From Thalassiosira profunda (lineage: Eukaryota > Bacillariophyta > Thalassiosirophyceae > Thalassiosirales > Thalassiosiraceae): a stretch of 11,292 bases of DNA. Below the pieces are notes generated by a model. It ran no database searches. It was not told the DNA's origin and saw nothing but the letters and a program-made list of their open reading frames with translations. The DNA lies in NCBI GenBank assembly GCA_036939355.1, contig JALLAP010000773.1:1-11292 (forward strand). The letters are read 5' to 3'. This document shows positions 1 to 7,287 of the stretch, one piece after another (the stretch's first letter is position 1; every line of letters starts with the position of its first letter). Both the position numbers and the translations under genes were made by a program.

Positions 1-1
1 G

Positions 2-1450
2 GCCGCGGCCGCCTCGCCATCGGCCGTCGCGGCCTTCTCGCCGGGGGCGCCGCGGGCGGCCGTTTCCTCGATCGTCCGCCGGCCGCAGACGCGGACCACC
101 CCAACATCACGACGGCACCCATCCGTTTTTGCAACCGATCCCACCAGCGAGGACGGCGACGACGAGGACGCCCCTCCCGAGAACCCCTACGCCGATCCCA
201 ACTACCCCGACCTCGAGTTCGTCAACTACGACGATCCGGAATACGCCGTCGATCAAGGCCTGGGCGATTCGGAGATTTACGATACCGACGACTCCAAAAC
301 GCTGGCGGAAATCGAGGCGATGCGGGAGGAGCGGCGGCGGAAGAACGACGAGTTCCAGTTCGAAACTTATCACGCCAACGTCTTGCGGGGCGGGGAGCGG
401 AGTTTGGGGGAGTGGACTGTCTTCCAGACCGATACCTTCATGGGTCCTGAGATCATTAAGGGCAGAACGCCGGAGTCAGCGGACGTGCCGCGATTGCTCA
501 AGTGGGACAAGGTCCTCAAGGTCGTCAGCCGGGGGTCCAAAATTGTCACCGACCCCGACGCCGCGTGGCGGGTCGACGGGGAGCGCATCGTGCACGAGGA
601 GCGGCTGGCCACCGTCGACGATTTTCCCACGTTGATGATGAAGGATGACGGCGAGGACGAGTTGGAATGGGAGGAGGAGGACGTGGGGCACGTCGAGAAC
701 GCGTTCTGGCCGAACGAGATGGGGTCGTTGGACTTTCGGGGACCGGGGGGCAACATGTGCGTGGGGAAGGCGTACACGATTTGCGACGCCAGGCCGTTGC
801 GGGACGGCGGGGAGGATGGGCACGAGGGGCCGTTCAGCGAAATGAGAACGGAGGTTGGAGTGCAGGAGAACGGGATGCGGTTCCGGGTCAAATTGGACTA
901 TGCGCTGCTGGACGAGGATTCAGATACAGACGGTTCGGACGCTGCGCCGCCGTTGCACCTCCGCACATTGACCGTGTGCCGCGAGACGCTGGACGGATAC
1001 TGGCCCGATCCCTCCGATAACGAGGATACAAAGGAAGGCGAGGAGGGTCCCGAAAAAGAGGGCAAGTCGGAGGTCCGGAGACGCAATCAACAGGACATCA
1101 CTGCAGCGCTCTTTGGCCCGCCCGGTGCCTCGGGAGGGCTCTACGATCCGCCTCCCGTTGGCAGCGAGGAACGGGCGGTGGGGAACTATATGCTGCTCGA
1201 CTTCGAGGGTGGTGCCACGGTGCTGCTGCCGCATCGATTCGACCAGGATGCCGAGGACGAAGATGATAGGTTGGGCGGCTGGGTGACGAGCCTCGATTGG
1301 GCGCCGGGGAAGATCCGGTACCAAGTGGACCGGAAGGTGATGGGCGGCACAAAGCTGAAGGGATTGCGCGCACTAGAACTAAGTGAGGTGCAGAGCGCAG
1401 ACGCGGACAAGTGGAGGCCCAAGGACGGCGGGGCCGACATGCGGCAATGA
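2..1450 (+). CDS. Unknown acidic protein, probably plastid-targeted (5' end off window)
   Basis: The frame is open from the first complete codon in the window to a TGA at 1448-1450, giving 482 residues and no intron. The first in-frame ATG is only at 320, but the in-frame sequence before it looks like real protein, so the true start lies left of the window. The visible N-terminus is Ala-rich, reaches an AAF motif at residues 10-12 and continues into an Arg/Ser/Pro/Thr-rich stretch. That is the layout of a stramenopile signal peptide cleaved before Phe and followed by a transit peptide, so plastid import is inferred. The mature part has an acidic region with tandem NPYADPNYPD-type residues, then a charged EEERRRK segment, then a mixed domain with GEWTVFQTDTF near residues 130-140 and a C-terminal GKIRYQVDRKV / LKGLRALELSEVQ block. 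Two acidic linkers interrupt it. I do not recognise the family; a lipocalin-like beta-rich fold is a guess. Confidence 0.8.
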   Translation, partial: AAAASPSAVAAFSPGAPRAAVSSIVRRPQTRTTPTSRRHPSVFATDPTSEDGDDEDAPPENPYADPNYPDLEFVNYDDPEYAVDQGLGDSEIYDTDDSKTLAEIEAMREERRRKNDEFQFETYHANVLRGGERSLGEWTVFQTDTFMGPEIIKGRTPESADVPRLLKWDKVLKVVSRGSKIVTDPDAAWRVDGERIVHEERLATVDDFPTLMMKDDGEDELEWEEEDVGHVENAFWPNEMGSLDFRGPGGNMCVGKAYTICDARPLRDGGEDGHEGPFSEMRTEVGVQENGMRFRVKLDYALLDEDSDTDGSDAAPPLHLRTLTVCRETLDGYWPDPSDNEDTKEGEEGPEKEGKSEVRRRNQQDITAALFGPPGASGGLYDPPPVGSEERAVGNYMLLDFEGGATVLLPHRFDQDAEDEDDRLGGWVTSLDWAPGKIRYQVDRKVMGGTKLKGLRALELSEVQSADADKWRPKDGGADMRQ

Positions 1451-1670
1451 AGTAGAGAGATTAAAAGAACGTAATAACCTGCCTTTCTTATACTATTGTA
1501 GATCACACCGCATACTGTTCACTTGCTTCCCCTCTGACGCACACCATAAAAAGAGATGGCACACTATTTTACCAGGCATCATCTCATAGAATGAACCTTT
1601 CCAACACACACACACGGAAATCTCGATGCATCGTTGCCAAGATCCTACCCCACACCAATCACACAAGGTC
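1451..1670. other. Convergent 3' intergenic region
   Basis: These 220 bases separate the stop codons of two genes that run toward each other and must hold both 3' UTRs. The sequence is more AT-rich than the neighbouring exons and contains a short CA run near 1602-1615. I see no canonical AATAAA polyadenylation signal on either strand and no other gene. Confidence 0.6.
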
Positions 1671-2606
1671 TCAATCGAGATAGAGCAGTGTCACCAACAA
1701 CTCCAACTTCTGCGCCTCCTGCGCTGCTTCCAACACCGTTTTGCTCTCGTGGAATGCAAAGCTAATCAGGTGATCCGTCTGGCTCAACAGATGCGAATTG
1801 CATATCCTACTCGCCACATCCAACGGCATCGCGTCATTTTGGGGCATGGTCACGACGTTGGTAACGTCTTGCAATAGTTCCTGCGACTCTGGAGTCTGTT
1901 TCGACATGCTTTGAGGTAGGACCACCGTCAGCAGCTGCGGTTGAAATGCGCGTAGGGCTCCGCGAATGGCAGCAGCGTTCGTCCCCGCTGCCCCCGATGT
2001 ATAAACCTCATTTCCAGATAGGACAAGAGCATAAGCTCTGCAAGCCAACGCACAGTTTATCAATTGCAAAGCATGAGTTGCAAGGAGTTGTAAAATGAAT
2101 GAAGAACAACGACAGCGCAGTACTCACAACATCTCCACGATCTGCTGGTGCAAAAACGAGCAGTGCCTCGTCCCCAAGATACAATACTTCTTCGGCCCCT
2201 GCGATTGGATTGCTTGCAATTCCGTCAGCACGTCGGTGATGTTCACCGGCTCCATCGTCTGGGTCTGCGGATCGCCCACCACGGCCGTATCCCGCTCGAG
2301 CCCGAGCTTTTCCTCTTTGTTGTAGTCCCCCACGCCCCCCGAAGCGAATACGACATCTCTGATTTCCGTATCATCGGATGGATTGAGGTTATAGCTGCTG
2401 TTTTCGGGGAATGCATTCAACGCCGTTTTGCGGGTGCGCACCCTGCTCAATACATCTGAACAGCCGATGGCATCGTTGATGTGCACATAATGTGCACCGT
2501 CCATCGACAGATGCGGAGCCACCTGCGGCTGGAGCAACAGCGGCGGCGGCGCAAATGCCACCGCGCAATGGATCGTTGCAGCGAAGAGGCAGGTCGAACG
2601 ACGCAT
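1671..2606 (-). CDS. Plastid-targeted DprA/SMF-like (SLOG) Rossmann-fold protein
   Basis: Two exons, 2606-2128 and 2037-1671, join to 281 residues with a clean phase-2 junction. The start MRRSTCLF is chosen because it opens directly into a signal peptide ending AVA|FAPPP (cleavage before F18), the stramenopile plastid motif; an upstream in-frame ATG at 2666 would bury it. After a variable linker (residues 20-135) comes a compact Rossmann-type domain: YCILGTRH (141-148), the helix and strand ending EVYTSGAAGTNAAAIRGAL (about 170-188), then LLTVVLPQS and a C-terminal segment with FAFHESKTVLEA and LVTLLYLD. The GTR...SGAAGTNAAA..GAL pattern matches the nucleotide/DNA-binding core of DprA/SMF (SLOG) proteins. 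Cyanobacterial homologues are commonly labelled DNA recombination-mediator protein A, and I infer a plastid stroma protein of cyanobacterial type. It lacks the DprA winged-helix tail, and actual DNA binding is not shown. Confidence 0.82.
2038..2127 (-). other. Intron of the SLOG/DprA-like gene (90 nt)
   Basis: On the minus strand the donor reads TT|GTGAGTACT and the acceptor GGCTTGCAG|AGCTTATG. Splicing restores a Leu codon (TT + A) and joins the two halves of the Rossmann domain. If the intron is retained, translation stops at a TGA three bases into it. Confidence 0.88.
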
Positions 2607-3052
2607 ATTTGCAAAGATATGTTTTCTGGTTTTGAGCTTTGATGACCCGGGCGAAGATACACACAAACGAGCAGCCCGTCTAAATAAACCAGCCTTCCAC
2701 TGCCGCCCACTCCGGCGGTCCTGCGGCGCAACAACGGCCCCGACACTGCTGGTGGCGGCGCGGAAGAGTCGACTAGTAGGGGAGACGCAGAAGAGCCCAG
2801 CTGCCGTCGTTCGGGCGTGCTTGAGAAAGAGGGTCCAGGGTAGGGCTTACTAAATACTGGATGGAGGTTTGTAGCGGTAACTTTCCTCGTATTGACAAAT
2901 GATTAAAGTATGCTGAATTTGCTTGACCTTTTTCCTTTCACTAAACCCTACAACAAGGTGGGAGAAGAGGTCGGTGGAGCAGGGTGGAGCCTCCAAGGTG
3001 AAGGCAGGGCGGCGGTGCATTCCCTCCTCCAAGGCCTCGTGGCTCTGCGCTC
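2607..3052. promoter_or_regulatory. Divergent intergenic region between SLOG and Nudix genes
   Basis: These 446 bases separate the start codons of two divergently transcribed plastid-protein genes, so both promoters should lie here. A TTGCAA palindrome sits three bases upstream of the SLOG ATG (2609-2614). CTAAATA occurs at 2680-2686 and 2850-2856; read as TATTTAG or CTAAATA these are the best AT-rich core-promoter candidates, but they are weak. The stretch 2955-3020 is purine-rich (GGTGGAGAA-type) just before the Nudix start. No convincing additional ORF or RNA gene is seen. Confidence 0.45.
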
Positions 3053-3769
3053 ATGATGTTATATCGCGTCGCGGCATCTCTGCTCGCCGGGGCCGGGGTC
3101 CTGTCCGCCTCGGCCTTTCAGCCGCCGCATACTCGCGTCATGTCGCGCGTCATCACCCATCAAAGGAGACGAATCAACCTGTCGGCCATCTCAGGCCCGG
3201 CGTACTGCGAAATGTGTGGCACGCCAACCCAAATCAGAATACCCGACGGAGACGAGAGGGAGCGACACGTGTGCACCGACCCCGAATGCGGACACATCGC
3301 GTACCAAAATCCAAAGATCGTGGTGGGCGCTATTTGCACCTATCAGGATCAAGTGCTGCTTTGCAAACGGGCCATCGAGCCGTGCGCGGGGAAGTGGGGG
3401 TACCCCCAGGGCTTCATGGAGCTGGGCGAGACAACGCGGCAGGGCGCGGCGAGGGAAACCTGGGAAGAGGCGGGCGTCAAATTCGACCCTGCAAAATCTG
3501 ATTTGCTTGCAATCTACAATCTCGCCGGAATGCAAATACAAATGATCTACCGTGCCGAGCTCGACAGTGACGACTTTGAAGCCGGACATGAATCGAGCGA
3601 GGTGCAATTTTTTGCATGGGATGATATAATGTGGGAAGATCTGGCATTTCCAACAGTGCAATGGGGGCTCGAGTATGCACGCGATGTGAGAGGCGAAGCC
3701 AATCCAGCCGTCCAAGAGAGAACGAAACTTGTGACGATGGATGGAAAGTGGCAGGTGACGGAGGGGTGA
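3053..3769 (+). CDS. Plastid-targeted zinc-ribbon Nudix hydrolase (NUDX23-like)
   Basis: Single exon, 238 residues, with two adjacent ATGs (3053 and 3056) that make equivalent starts. Residues 1-21 form a signal peptide (YRVAASLLAGAGVLSASA) cleaved before F22 (SASA|FQPP), followed by a basic transit-like segment to about residue 42. A zinc ribbon follows: C52-x2-C55 and C74-x4-C79. The Nudix box is complete: G120-x5-E126-x7-R134-E135-x2-E138-E139-x-G141-V142. Zinc ribbon plus Nudix is the layout of Arabidopsis NUDX23, a plastid FAD pyrophosphatase that hydrolyses FAD to FMN and AMP. By that resemblance this enzyme probably trims flavin or another nucleoside-diphosphate compound in the plastid stroma. 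ADP-ribose or NADH as substrate cannot be excluded from sequence. The 5' end of this gene is partly duplicated just downstream of its stop (3810-3872). Confidence 0.9.
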   Translation: MMLYRVAASLLAGAGVLSASAFQPPHTRVMSRVITHQRRRINLSAISGPAYCEMCGTPTQIRIPDGDERERHVCTDPECGHIAYQNPKIVVGAICTYQDQVLLCKRAIEPCAGKWGYPQGFMELGETTRQGAARETWEEAGVKFDPAKSDLLAIYNLAGMQIQMIYRAELDSDDFEAGHESSEVQFFAWDDIMWEDLAFPTVQWGLEYARDVRGEANPAVQERTKLVTMDGKWQVTEG

Positions 3770-3790
3770 AAGGTGTCTTTTTACATCATT

Positions 3791-3875
3791 CGGCTCTGAA
3801 ACTCAGACGATGTATCGCATCGCAGCATCTCTGCTCGCCGTGGGGCCCTATCCGCCTCGGCCTTTCGGCCGCTCT
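3791..3875 (+). pseudogene. Decayed duplicate of the Nudix 5' end (start codon and signal peptide)
   Basis: The segment 3810-3872 aligns with 3056-3125, the first codons of the Nudix gene. About 57 of 63 aligned bases match, with one 3-nt gap just after the ATG and one 4-nt gap after the CTGCTCGCCG block. Five of the mismatches are transitions. The copy keeps an ATG and reads MYRIAASLLA, like MLYRVAASLLA in the parent. The 4-nt gap then throws it out of frame, so the SASAF cleavage motif is present only in another frame (SASAFRP). Weaker similarity (a shared GGCTCTG) extends upstream to about 3791. It ends next to the stop codon of the aldo-keto reductase on the other strand. I read it as a relic of a local duplication, not a working gene. 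Confidence 0.75.
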
Positions 3876-5018
3876 CTATTCTGCTTTGGAATAGTCGACT
3901 CCCTGCATGAAGCCCTCTTCGACCACAGTATGCTTCAGATCATTGATCGTCTTCATATCCTCCTCGTCCAGCGCGAATTTGTAGACTTCCAAGTTTTCCT
4001 TCTGGTGCTTTGGGTTGCCAGTTCCAGGGATGACTGCGCATCCACGCTGGATGGCCCAGCGGAGCATGACTTGGCTCACACTGGCGCCGTATTTGTCTGC
4101 AAGCTTGCCCAGGATTTCGTTCTTCAAAGCCTTTCCCTTGTTGGCAATTTCTCCCCCCAACGGAAAGTAAGCCGTGATTGCAACGTTGTGCTTCTGGCAA
4201 TAGTCAAACGTTTCATTGATCGACTCGCTCACAAAGGGATTGAATTCTATCTGATTGTTCGCAATTGGGGCGAGTTCCAGCGCTTTCAACTCCATGAGAT
4301 GCTTCACGGCGAAATTGGAGACCCCCGCATTCCGGATCACCCCCTTCTCCCGCAGGTCGGACAGGGCGCGCCACGTCTCCTCCCGGCACTGGGCGGCATC
4401 CTTGCCCGCCCTCCGGCACGGGGTAGAGATGATCGCGGGAAACGACGGTGCATGCATAAGCACCAAATCGATGTATTCCACGCTGAGCTCAGGCAAGAAA
4501 GACTCCACCGTCTTCACTGTGAGGTCGTATCCGAAGTGGGAGGGGGCAATCTTTGTGGTGAGGAAGACCTCCTTCCGGTCCACTCCCCGCCGCACCGCCT
4601 CCTTAATGGCCTTGCCGATGGCCCCATGATTCAAGTACATGTGCGCGCCGTCGATGTGCCGTCCACCCTGGAGCAGGTACCACAGAACCGTCCGATAGAC
4701 GAGGACGTCGTCGTAGGCCGTGGGCCGGCAGCACATCCCCAGTCCGGACTGCGGGAACAGGTCTCCGCCGGGCAGCTCCAGGAACAACTCGTTTTCCGGA
4801 CGGGGCTGGGGCAGGAGGTCGTCGGGCACGGGCGGGGTGCCCTTCATTTTGCCGTGGCCGACGATCTGCGGAGGCAGGATGCCCTTCATCAGAGGCACGA
4901 GAGTTGCAAAGAATCGGCCGAGGGGCACAGGGTGGTTGCAGATCCACCCAATGGCGAGGGCCGTCGCCACGACGATGCCCGGGACGACCCTCCGGAGCAG
5001 CAGGTGCATCAAACCCAT
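3876..5018 (-). CDS. Membrane-anchored aldo-keto reductase
   Basis: Single exon, 380 residues from the ATG at 5018. The frame continues to an ATG at 5204, but that extra part is Ala/Ser/Thr low-complexity overlapping a repeat, whereas MGLMHLLLRR begins right before a hydrophobic segment (residues 11-27), a plausible signal anchor. Residues 80-370 form an aldo-keto reductase barrel with the full catalytic tetrad: D123 (HIDGAHMY), Y128, K156 (FLTTKI) and H189 (VLMHAP), plus AGVSNF (231-236) and the NNQIEFNPF strand. Such enzymes reduce aldehydes or ketones with NAD(P)H. The coenzyme loop reads IPGTGNPKHQKEN (330-342), without the Lys-Ser and Arg of classic NADPH-specific members, so cofactor preference is uncertain. 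The C-terminus ends GVDYSKAE. The substrate is unknown, and the anchor suggests an ER or secretory-membrane location. Its 3' UTR must run into the duplicated Nudix leader. Confidence 0.88.
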   Translation of the reverse strand: MGLMHLLLRRVVPGIVVATALAIGWICNHPVPLGRFFATLVPLMKGILPPQIVGHGKMKGTPPVPDDLLPQPRPENELFLELPGGDLFPQSGLGMCCRPTAYDDVLVYRTVLWYLLQGGRHIDGAHMYLNHGAIGKAIKEAVRRGVDRKEVFLTTKIAPSHFGYDLTVKTVESFLPELSVEYIDLVLMHAPSFPAIISTPCRRAGKDAAQCREETWRALSDLREKGVIRNAGVSNFAVKHLMELKALELAPIANNQIEFNPFVSESINETFDYCQKHNVAITAYFPLGGEIANKGKALKNEILGKLADKYGASVSQVMLRWAIQRGCAVIPGTGNPKHQKENLEVYKFALDEEDMKTINDLKHTVVEEGFMQGVDYSKAE

Positions 5019-5517
5019 GATCGTCGTTCGTTCTGTTGCAGCTGCGGCGAGAATGGAAGAGTGTGGGTCTGCGCGGATATGCTTCGGGGTGGCGGCGGCG
5101 GCGGCGTCGGCGGGGCGGCAGAAATAATGGAAGAGTGTGGGTCTGCTGGTGCGAGGAGTGGAGTTTGTGGCTGAAAAAAAAAAGGCAACTGGCGAATCCT
5201 GCATGCAGTTTCACAGCGACGGCAGAGAAAAGAGAGGGAAGGTGAGATATGGAAACCCAACCCCCCAACCCCATGGAGAACTTGTGGATGGCGGACTGCC
5301 AAGTCGAGAAGGAGGAGGAGAACCAATAATCCCCTTTACTTCTAGGTCAAAAGCTGTTTTATCTGCAACAGCACGTCTATGAGCTTGTAATGGCGCAAGT
5401 TTGGCCATATGCACTATGAAGAAAGAACCAGTACCAACACCTCAACCTCTGTACATCTAGAACACACAACACCGACCACCACGTCTATTCAATTTCCACT
5501 GATCCACCTCTATTGAT
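5019..5517. promoter_or_regulatory. Region upstream of the aldo-keto reductase and downstream of the desaturase
   Basis: These 499 bases lie between two genes on the minus strand. The part next to 5018 should hold the promoter and 5' UTR of the aldo-keto reductase; the part next to 5517 should hold the desaturase 3' UTR. It contains a 21-bp perfect direct repeat, a GGC triplet tract (about 5090-5118), an A10 run (5174-5183) and a C-rich patch near 5256-5272. Short open frames exist but are low-complexity and I do not consider them genes. Confidence 0.5.
5052..5146. repeat. 21-bp direct repeat flanking a GGC tract
   Basis: Positions 5052-5072 and 5126-5146 are identical (AATGGAAGAGTGTGGGTCTG plus one C), spaced 74 bp start to start. 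Between them lies a (GGC)n-rich stretch. The first copy is 34 bp upstream of the aldo-keto reductase ATG, so the pair falls in its 5' UTR or proximal promoter. The function is unknown. Confidence 0.85.
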
Positions 5518-7035
5518 CTATCCTTGGGCGCACATGGACTCGTAAATCAATGGAGACCACGTCCTGGAGTGAACGGCAGTGCTCTTCAGTGTTTCGAACA
5601 CCTCCATGTTGCACGCCAGGAAGGACTTCCTGGAGTAGGGAAGTCCGTGCTTCTTGCACAGACTCGCAATGAGCGGCCCTGTCTTCCGCAGGTGCTCCCT
5701 CCCAATGCGGGGGTACAAGTGATGCAGCGTCTGGAACTGCAGGCCCCCATGGAACCAATCCATGGACGGAGTGCAGTCCACGTCCAGACTCGACACGACG
5801 TTGCGGGTGAAGAAGTCCCCTCCGTACCTGTCCGACCCATCGAGCTTTGTGGGAGAGTCGAAGATGGGACGCGAGAAGTGCGACAGGGTGATCTGCACGT
5901 TCAGCAATCCCGCCACGGCGTGGCTGAGCATGACGTAGGCCACGCGCTCCCCCCACGTCGGGATAAAACTTACGAGGAGGGAGAGCCAGCCCCCAAAACC
6001 GAGGAAGGCCGCCACGTCCAATTTCGTCCTCCCCCCGTGCCCATCGCCCGACGAGAGGAGGAATAATATCGACTGGATGTAGAGGTTGAACCGCGCCACG
6101 CACATGATGGGGTAGTACCAGAGGTGCTGAAACGGCACGAAGATATTGCGCGCGGGCCAATCGAATTCCATGACCCTCCCATGGTATTTGTTGAACAGCG
6201 ATCCGAACATGAGCTTGTCCACCGCAAACACGGGCAGGTGGGCGATGTCCGGATCGCAGTCGACCGTGTTCGGCACGGCGTGGTGGACGTTGTGCGTGGC
6301 CTTCCACCACGCCACCGAGATGCCGTTGAAGAAGGTGACCAGCGCCCCCAGCTTGGGCACGTCGATGTGGTCCCGCGCGTGCGTCCTTGCCGACATGTGG
6401 CCGCAGTCGTGTCCGACGAAGGCGAACTGCTGCCAGAACATCCCGAGCACGACCGCCGAGGCCATGTGGGAGGCGAACGATTCGCTTTTGAAGAGGAGCC
6501 CCAGCGCGATGGCAAACATGCTCATGACGAAGGCCACCTTCCGCACGTAGAACCACGGCGAGACGTGGAAGTAGCCCAGCTTTTCGAACTCCTCCCCCAG
6601 CTCCCTAAAATCGCGCACCAGCTCCGTCGCCTCGGGGGCGTCCTTGACCGTCCCGACGACGAGGCCGGGCACCCGCTTCTCCAGCACCCAATCGTCGTGA
6701 AAGGCCCGGATTTCGTCCGTGGCGTCCATGCCGGCGAATCGCAGTATGGTCTGCTCCCCTCCCGGGTGGGAGGAGATCCATTTCGACACGTCGAGGACCT
6801 GGCCCTTGTAGATGAGCCACGCGTCGCCGCGCTTAATGTGGGACGCCACCTCGGCCACTGTGTAGCTCGGCTTGGCGGCGCTCGCTTTGGCGCCGACCAC
6901 CGCCTCCCGATGCGGCGGCGCGAGGCCGCCGTCTATTGTGGGGGGTATGCAGGGCGGCATGGTCTCTATTGGAGCTGAATGAGCGAGGGCGCCGCGGCTG
7001 GCTACGAGCGCCTTGCCGTTGCGTTTGTGGGGCAT
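5518..7035 (-). CDS. Cytochrome b5-fusion front-end desaturase (delta-8 sphingolipid or delta-6 type)
   Basis: Single exon, 505 residues. Residues 57-130 are a cytochrome b5 domain with the heme-ligand motif HPGG (90-93), which supplies electrons. A membrane desaturase domain follows with all three histidine boxes: HDCGH (209-213), HNVHH (248-252) and QTLHH (435-439). Gln in place of the first His of box three is the hallmark of front-end desaturases. Hydrophobic segments surround residues 166-205, 305-328 and 342-385. Such enzymes act in the ER on acyl lipids or ceramides, inserting a double bond between an existing one (or C1) and the carboxyl end. The stretch ISVAWWKATHNVHH with DPDIAHLP resembles fungal and algal delta-8 sphingolipid desaturases, but delta-6 or delta-5 cannot be ruled out from sequence. 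An in-frame Met at residue 26 is an alternative start. It is the only gene here followed by another in the same direction. Confidence 0.92.
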   Translation of the reverse strand: MPHKRNGKALVASRGALAHSAPIETMPPCIPPTIDGGLAPPHREAVVGAKASAAKPSYTVAEVASHIKRGDAWLIYKGQVLDVSKWISSHPGGEQTILRFAGMDATDEIRAFHDDWVLEKRVPGLVVGTVKDAPEATELVRDFRELGEEFEKLGYFHVSPWFYVRKVAFVMSMFAIALGLLFKSESFASHMASAVVLGMFWQQFAFVGHDCGHMSARTHARDHIDVPKLGALVTFFNGISVAWWKATHNVHHAVPNTVDCDPDIAHLPVFAVDKLMFGSLFNKYHGRVMEFDWPARNIFVPFQHLWYYPIMCVARFNLYIQSILFLLSSGDGHGGRTKLDVAAFLGFGGWLSLLVSFIPTWGERVAYVMLSHAVAGLLNVQITLSHFSRPIFDSPTKLDGSDRYGGDFFTRNVVSSLDVDCTPSMDWFHGGLQFQTLHHLYPRIGREHLRKTGPLIASLCKKHGLPYSRKSFLACNMEVFETLKSTAVHSRTWSPLIYESMCAQG

Positions 7036-7287
7036 GCTGATCTTGGTGCGCTGGCCGGCTCGGTTTTGAGAGAGAAAGAAGAATCAACAGCTGCAACTTT
7101 GGTCAACTTTTCGAGTTAGAGTAGAAAGAAGACAGACGTACTCACAGCAAATTTGTTATCACAACATTGCAGTAAAGTACAAATGTTTAGTGAACAAACT
7201 TTGTATGAAATGCTATTTTCTGATTGATCGTTTTGCTCATTCGTCGTCTGCTGCGTCGGCGCCGCGTCCGCTACCCCACTCCCACCC
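7036..7287. promoter_or_regulatory. Divergent intergenic region between desaturase and LYR-protein genes
   Basis: These 252 bases separate two divergent start codons and should contain both promoters. The centre (about 7095-7230) is clearly AT-richer than the flanking exons. I see no clear TATA box and no further gene. Confidence 0.45.

Noticed and set aside
1600..1616. CA dinucleotide run as a possible repeat feature
   Set aside because: Too short (about seven units with interruption) to be meaningful in a 3' intergenic region.
2124..2666. Reading the SLOG 5' exon as a separate gene with start at 2666 and stop inside the intron
   Set aside because: The stop falls directly in the GTGAGT donor, and joining to the downstream frame restores a continuous Rossmann domain. 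The upstream ATG would place 20 residues before the signal peptide.
5019..5204. N-terminal extension of the aldo-keto reductase from an ATG at 5204
   Set aside because: The added residues are low-complexity, encoded partly by the 21-bp repeat and the GGC tract, and would move the hydrophobic anchor away from the N-terminus.
5510..6556. 348-codon frame on the minus strand overlapping the desaturase
   Set aside because: It is another reading frame of the same GC-rich coding sequence. It is Arg/His/Gly/Pro-rich with no recognisable motif, while the 505-residue frame has all desaturase motifs.
6124..6978. 284-codon open frame on the plus strand inside the desaturase gene
   Set aside because: It is in codon register with the desaturase on the other strand, which hardly uses TTA, CTA or TCA, so antisense stops are rare. 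The product is His/Arg/Val-rich with no domain.
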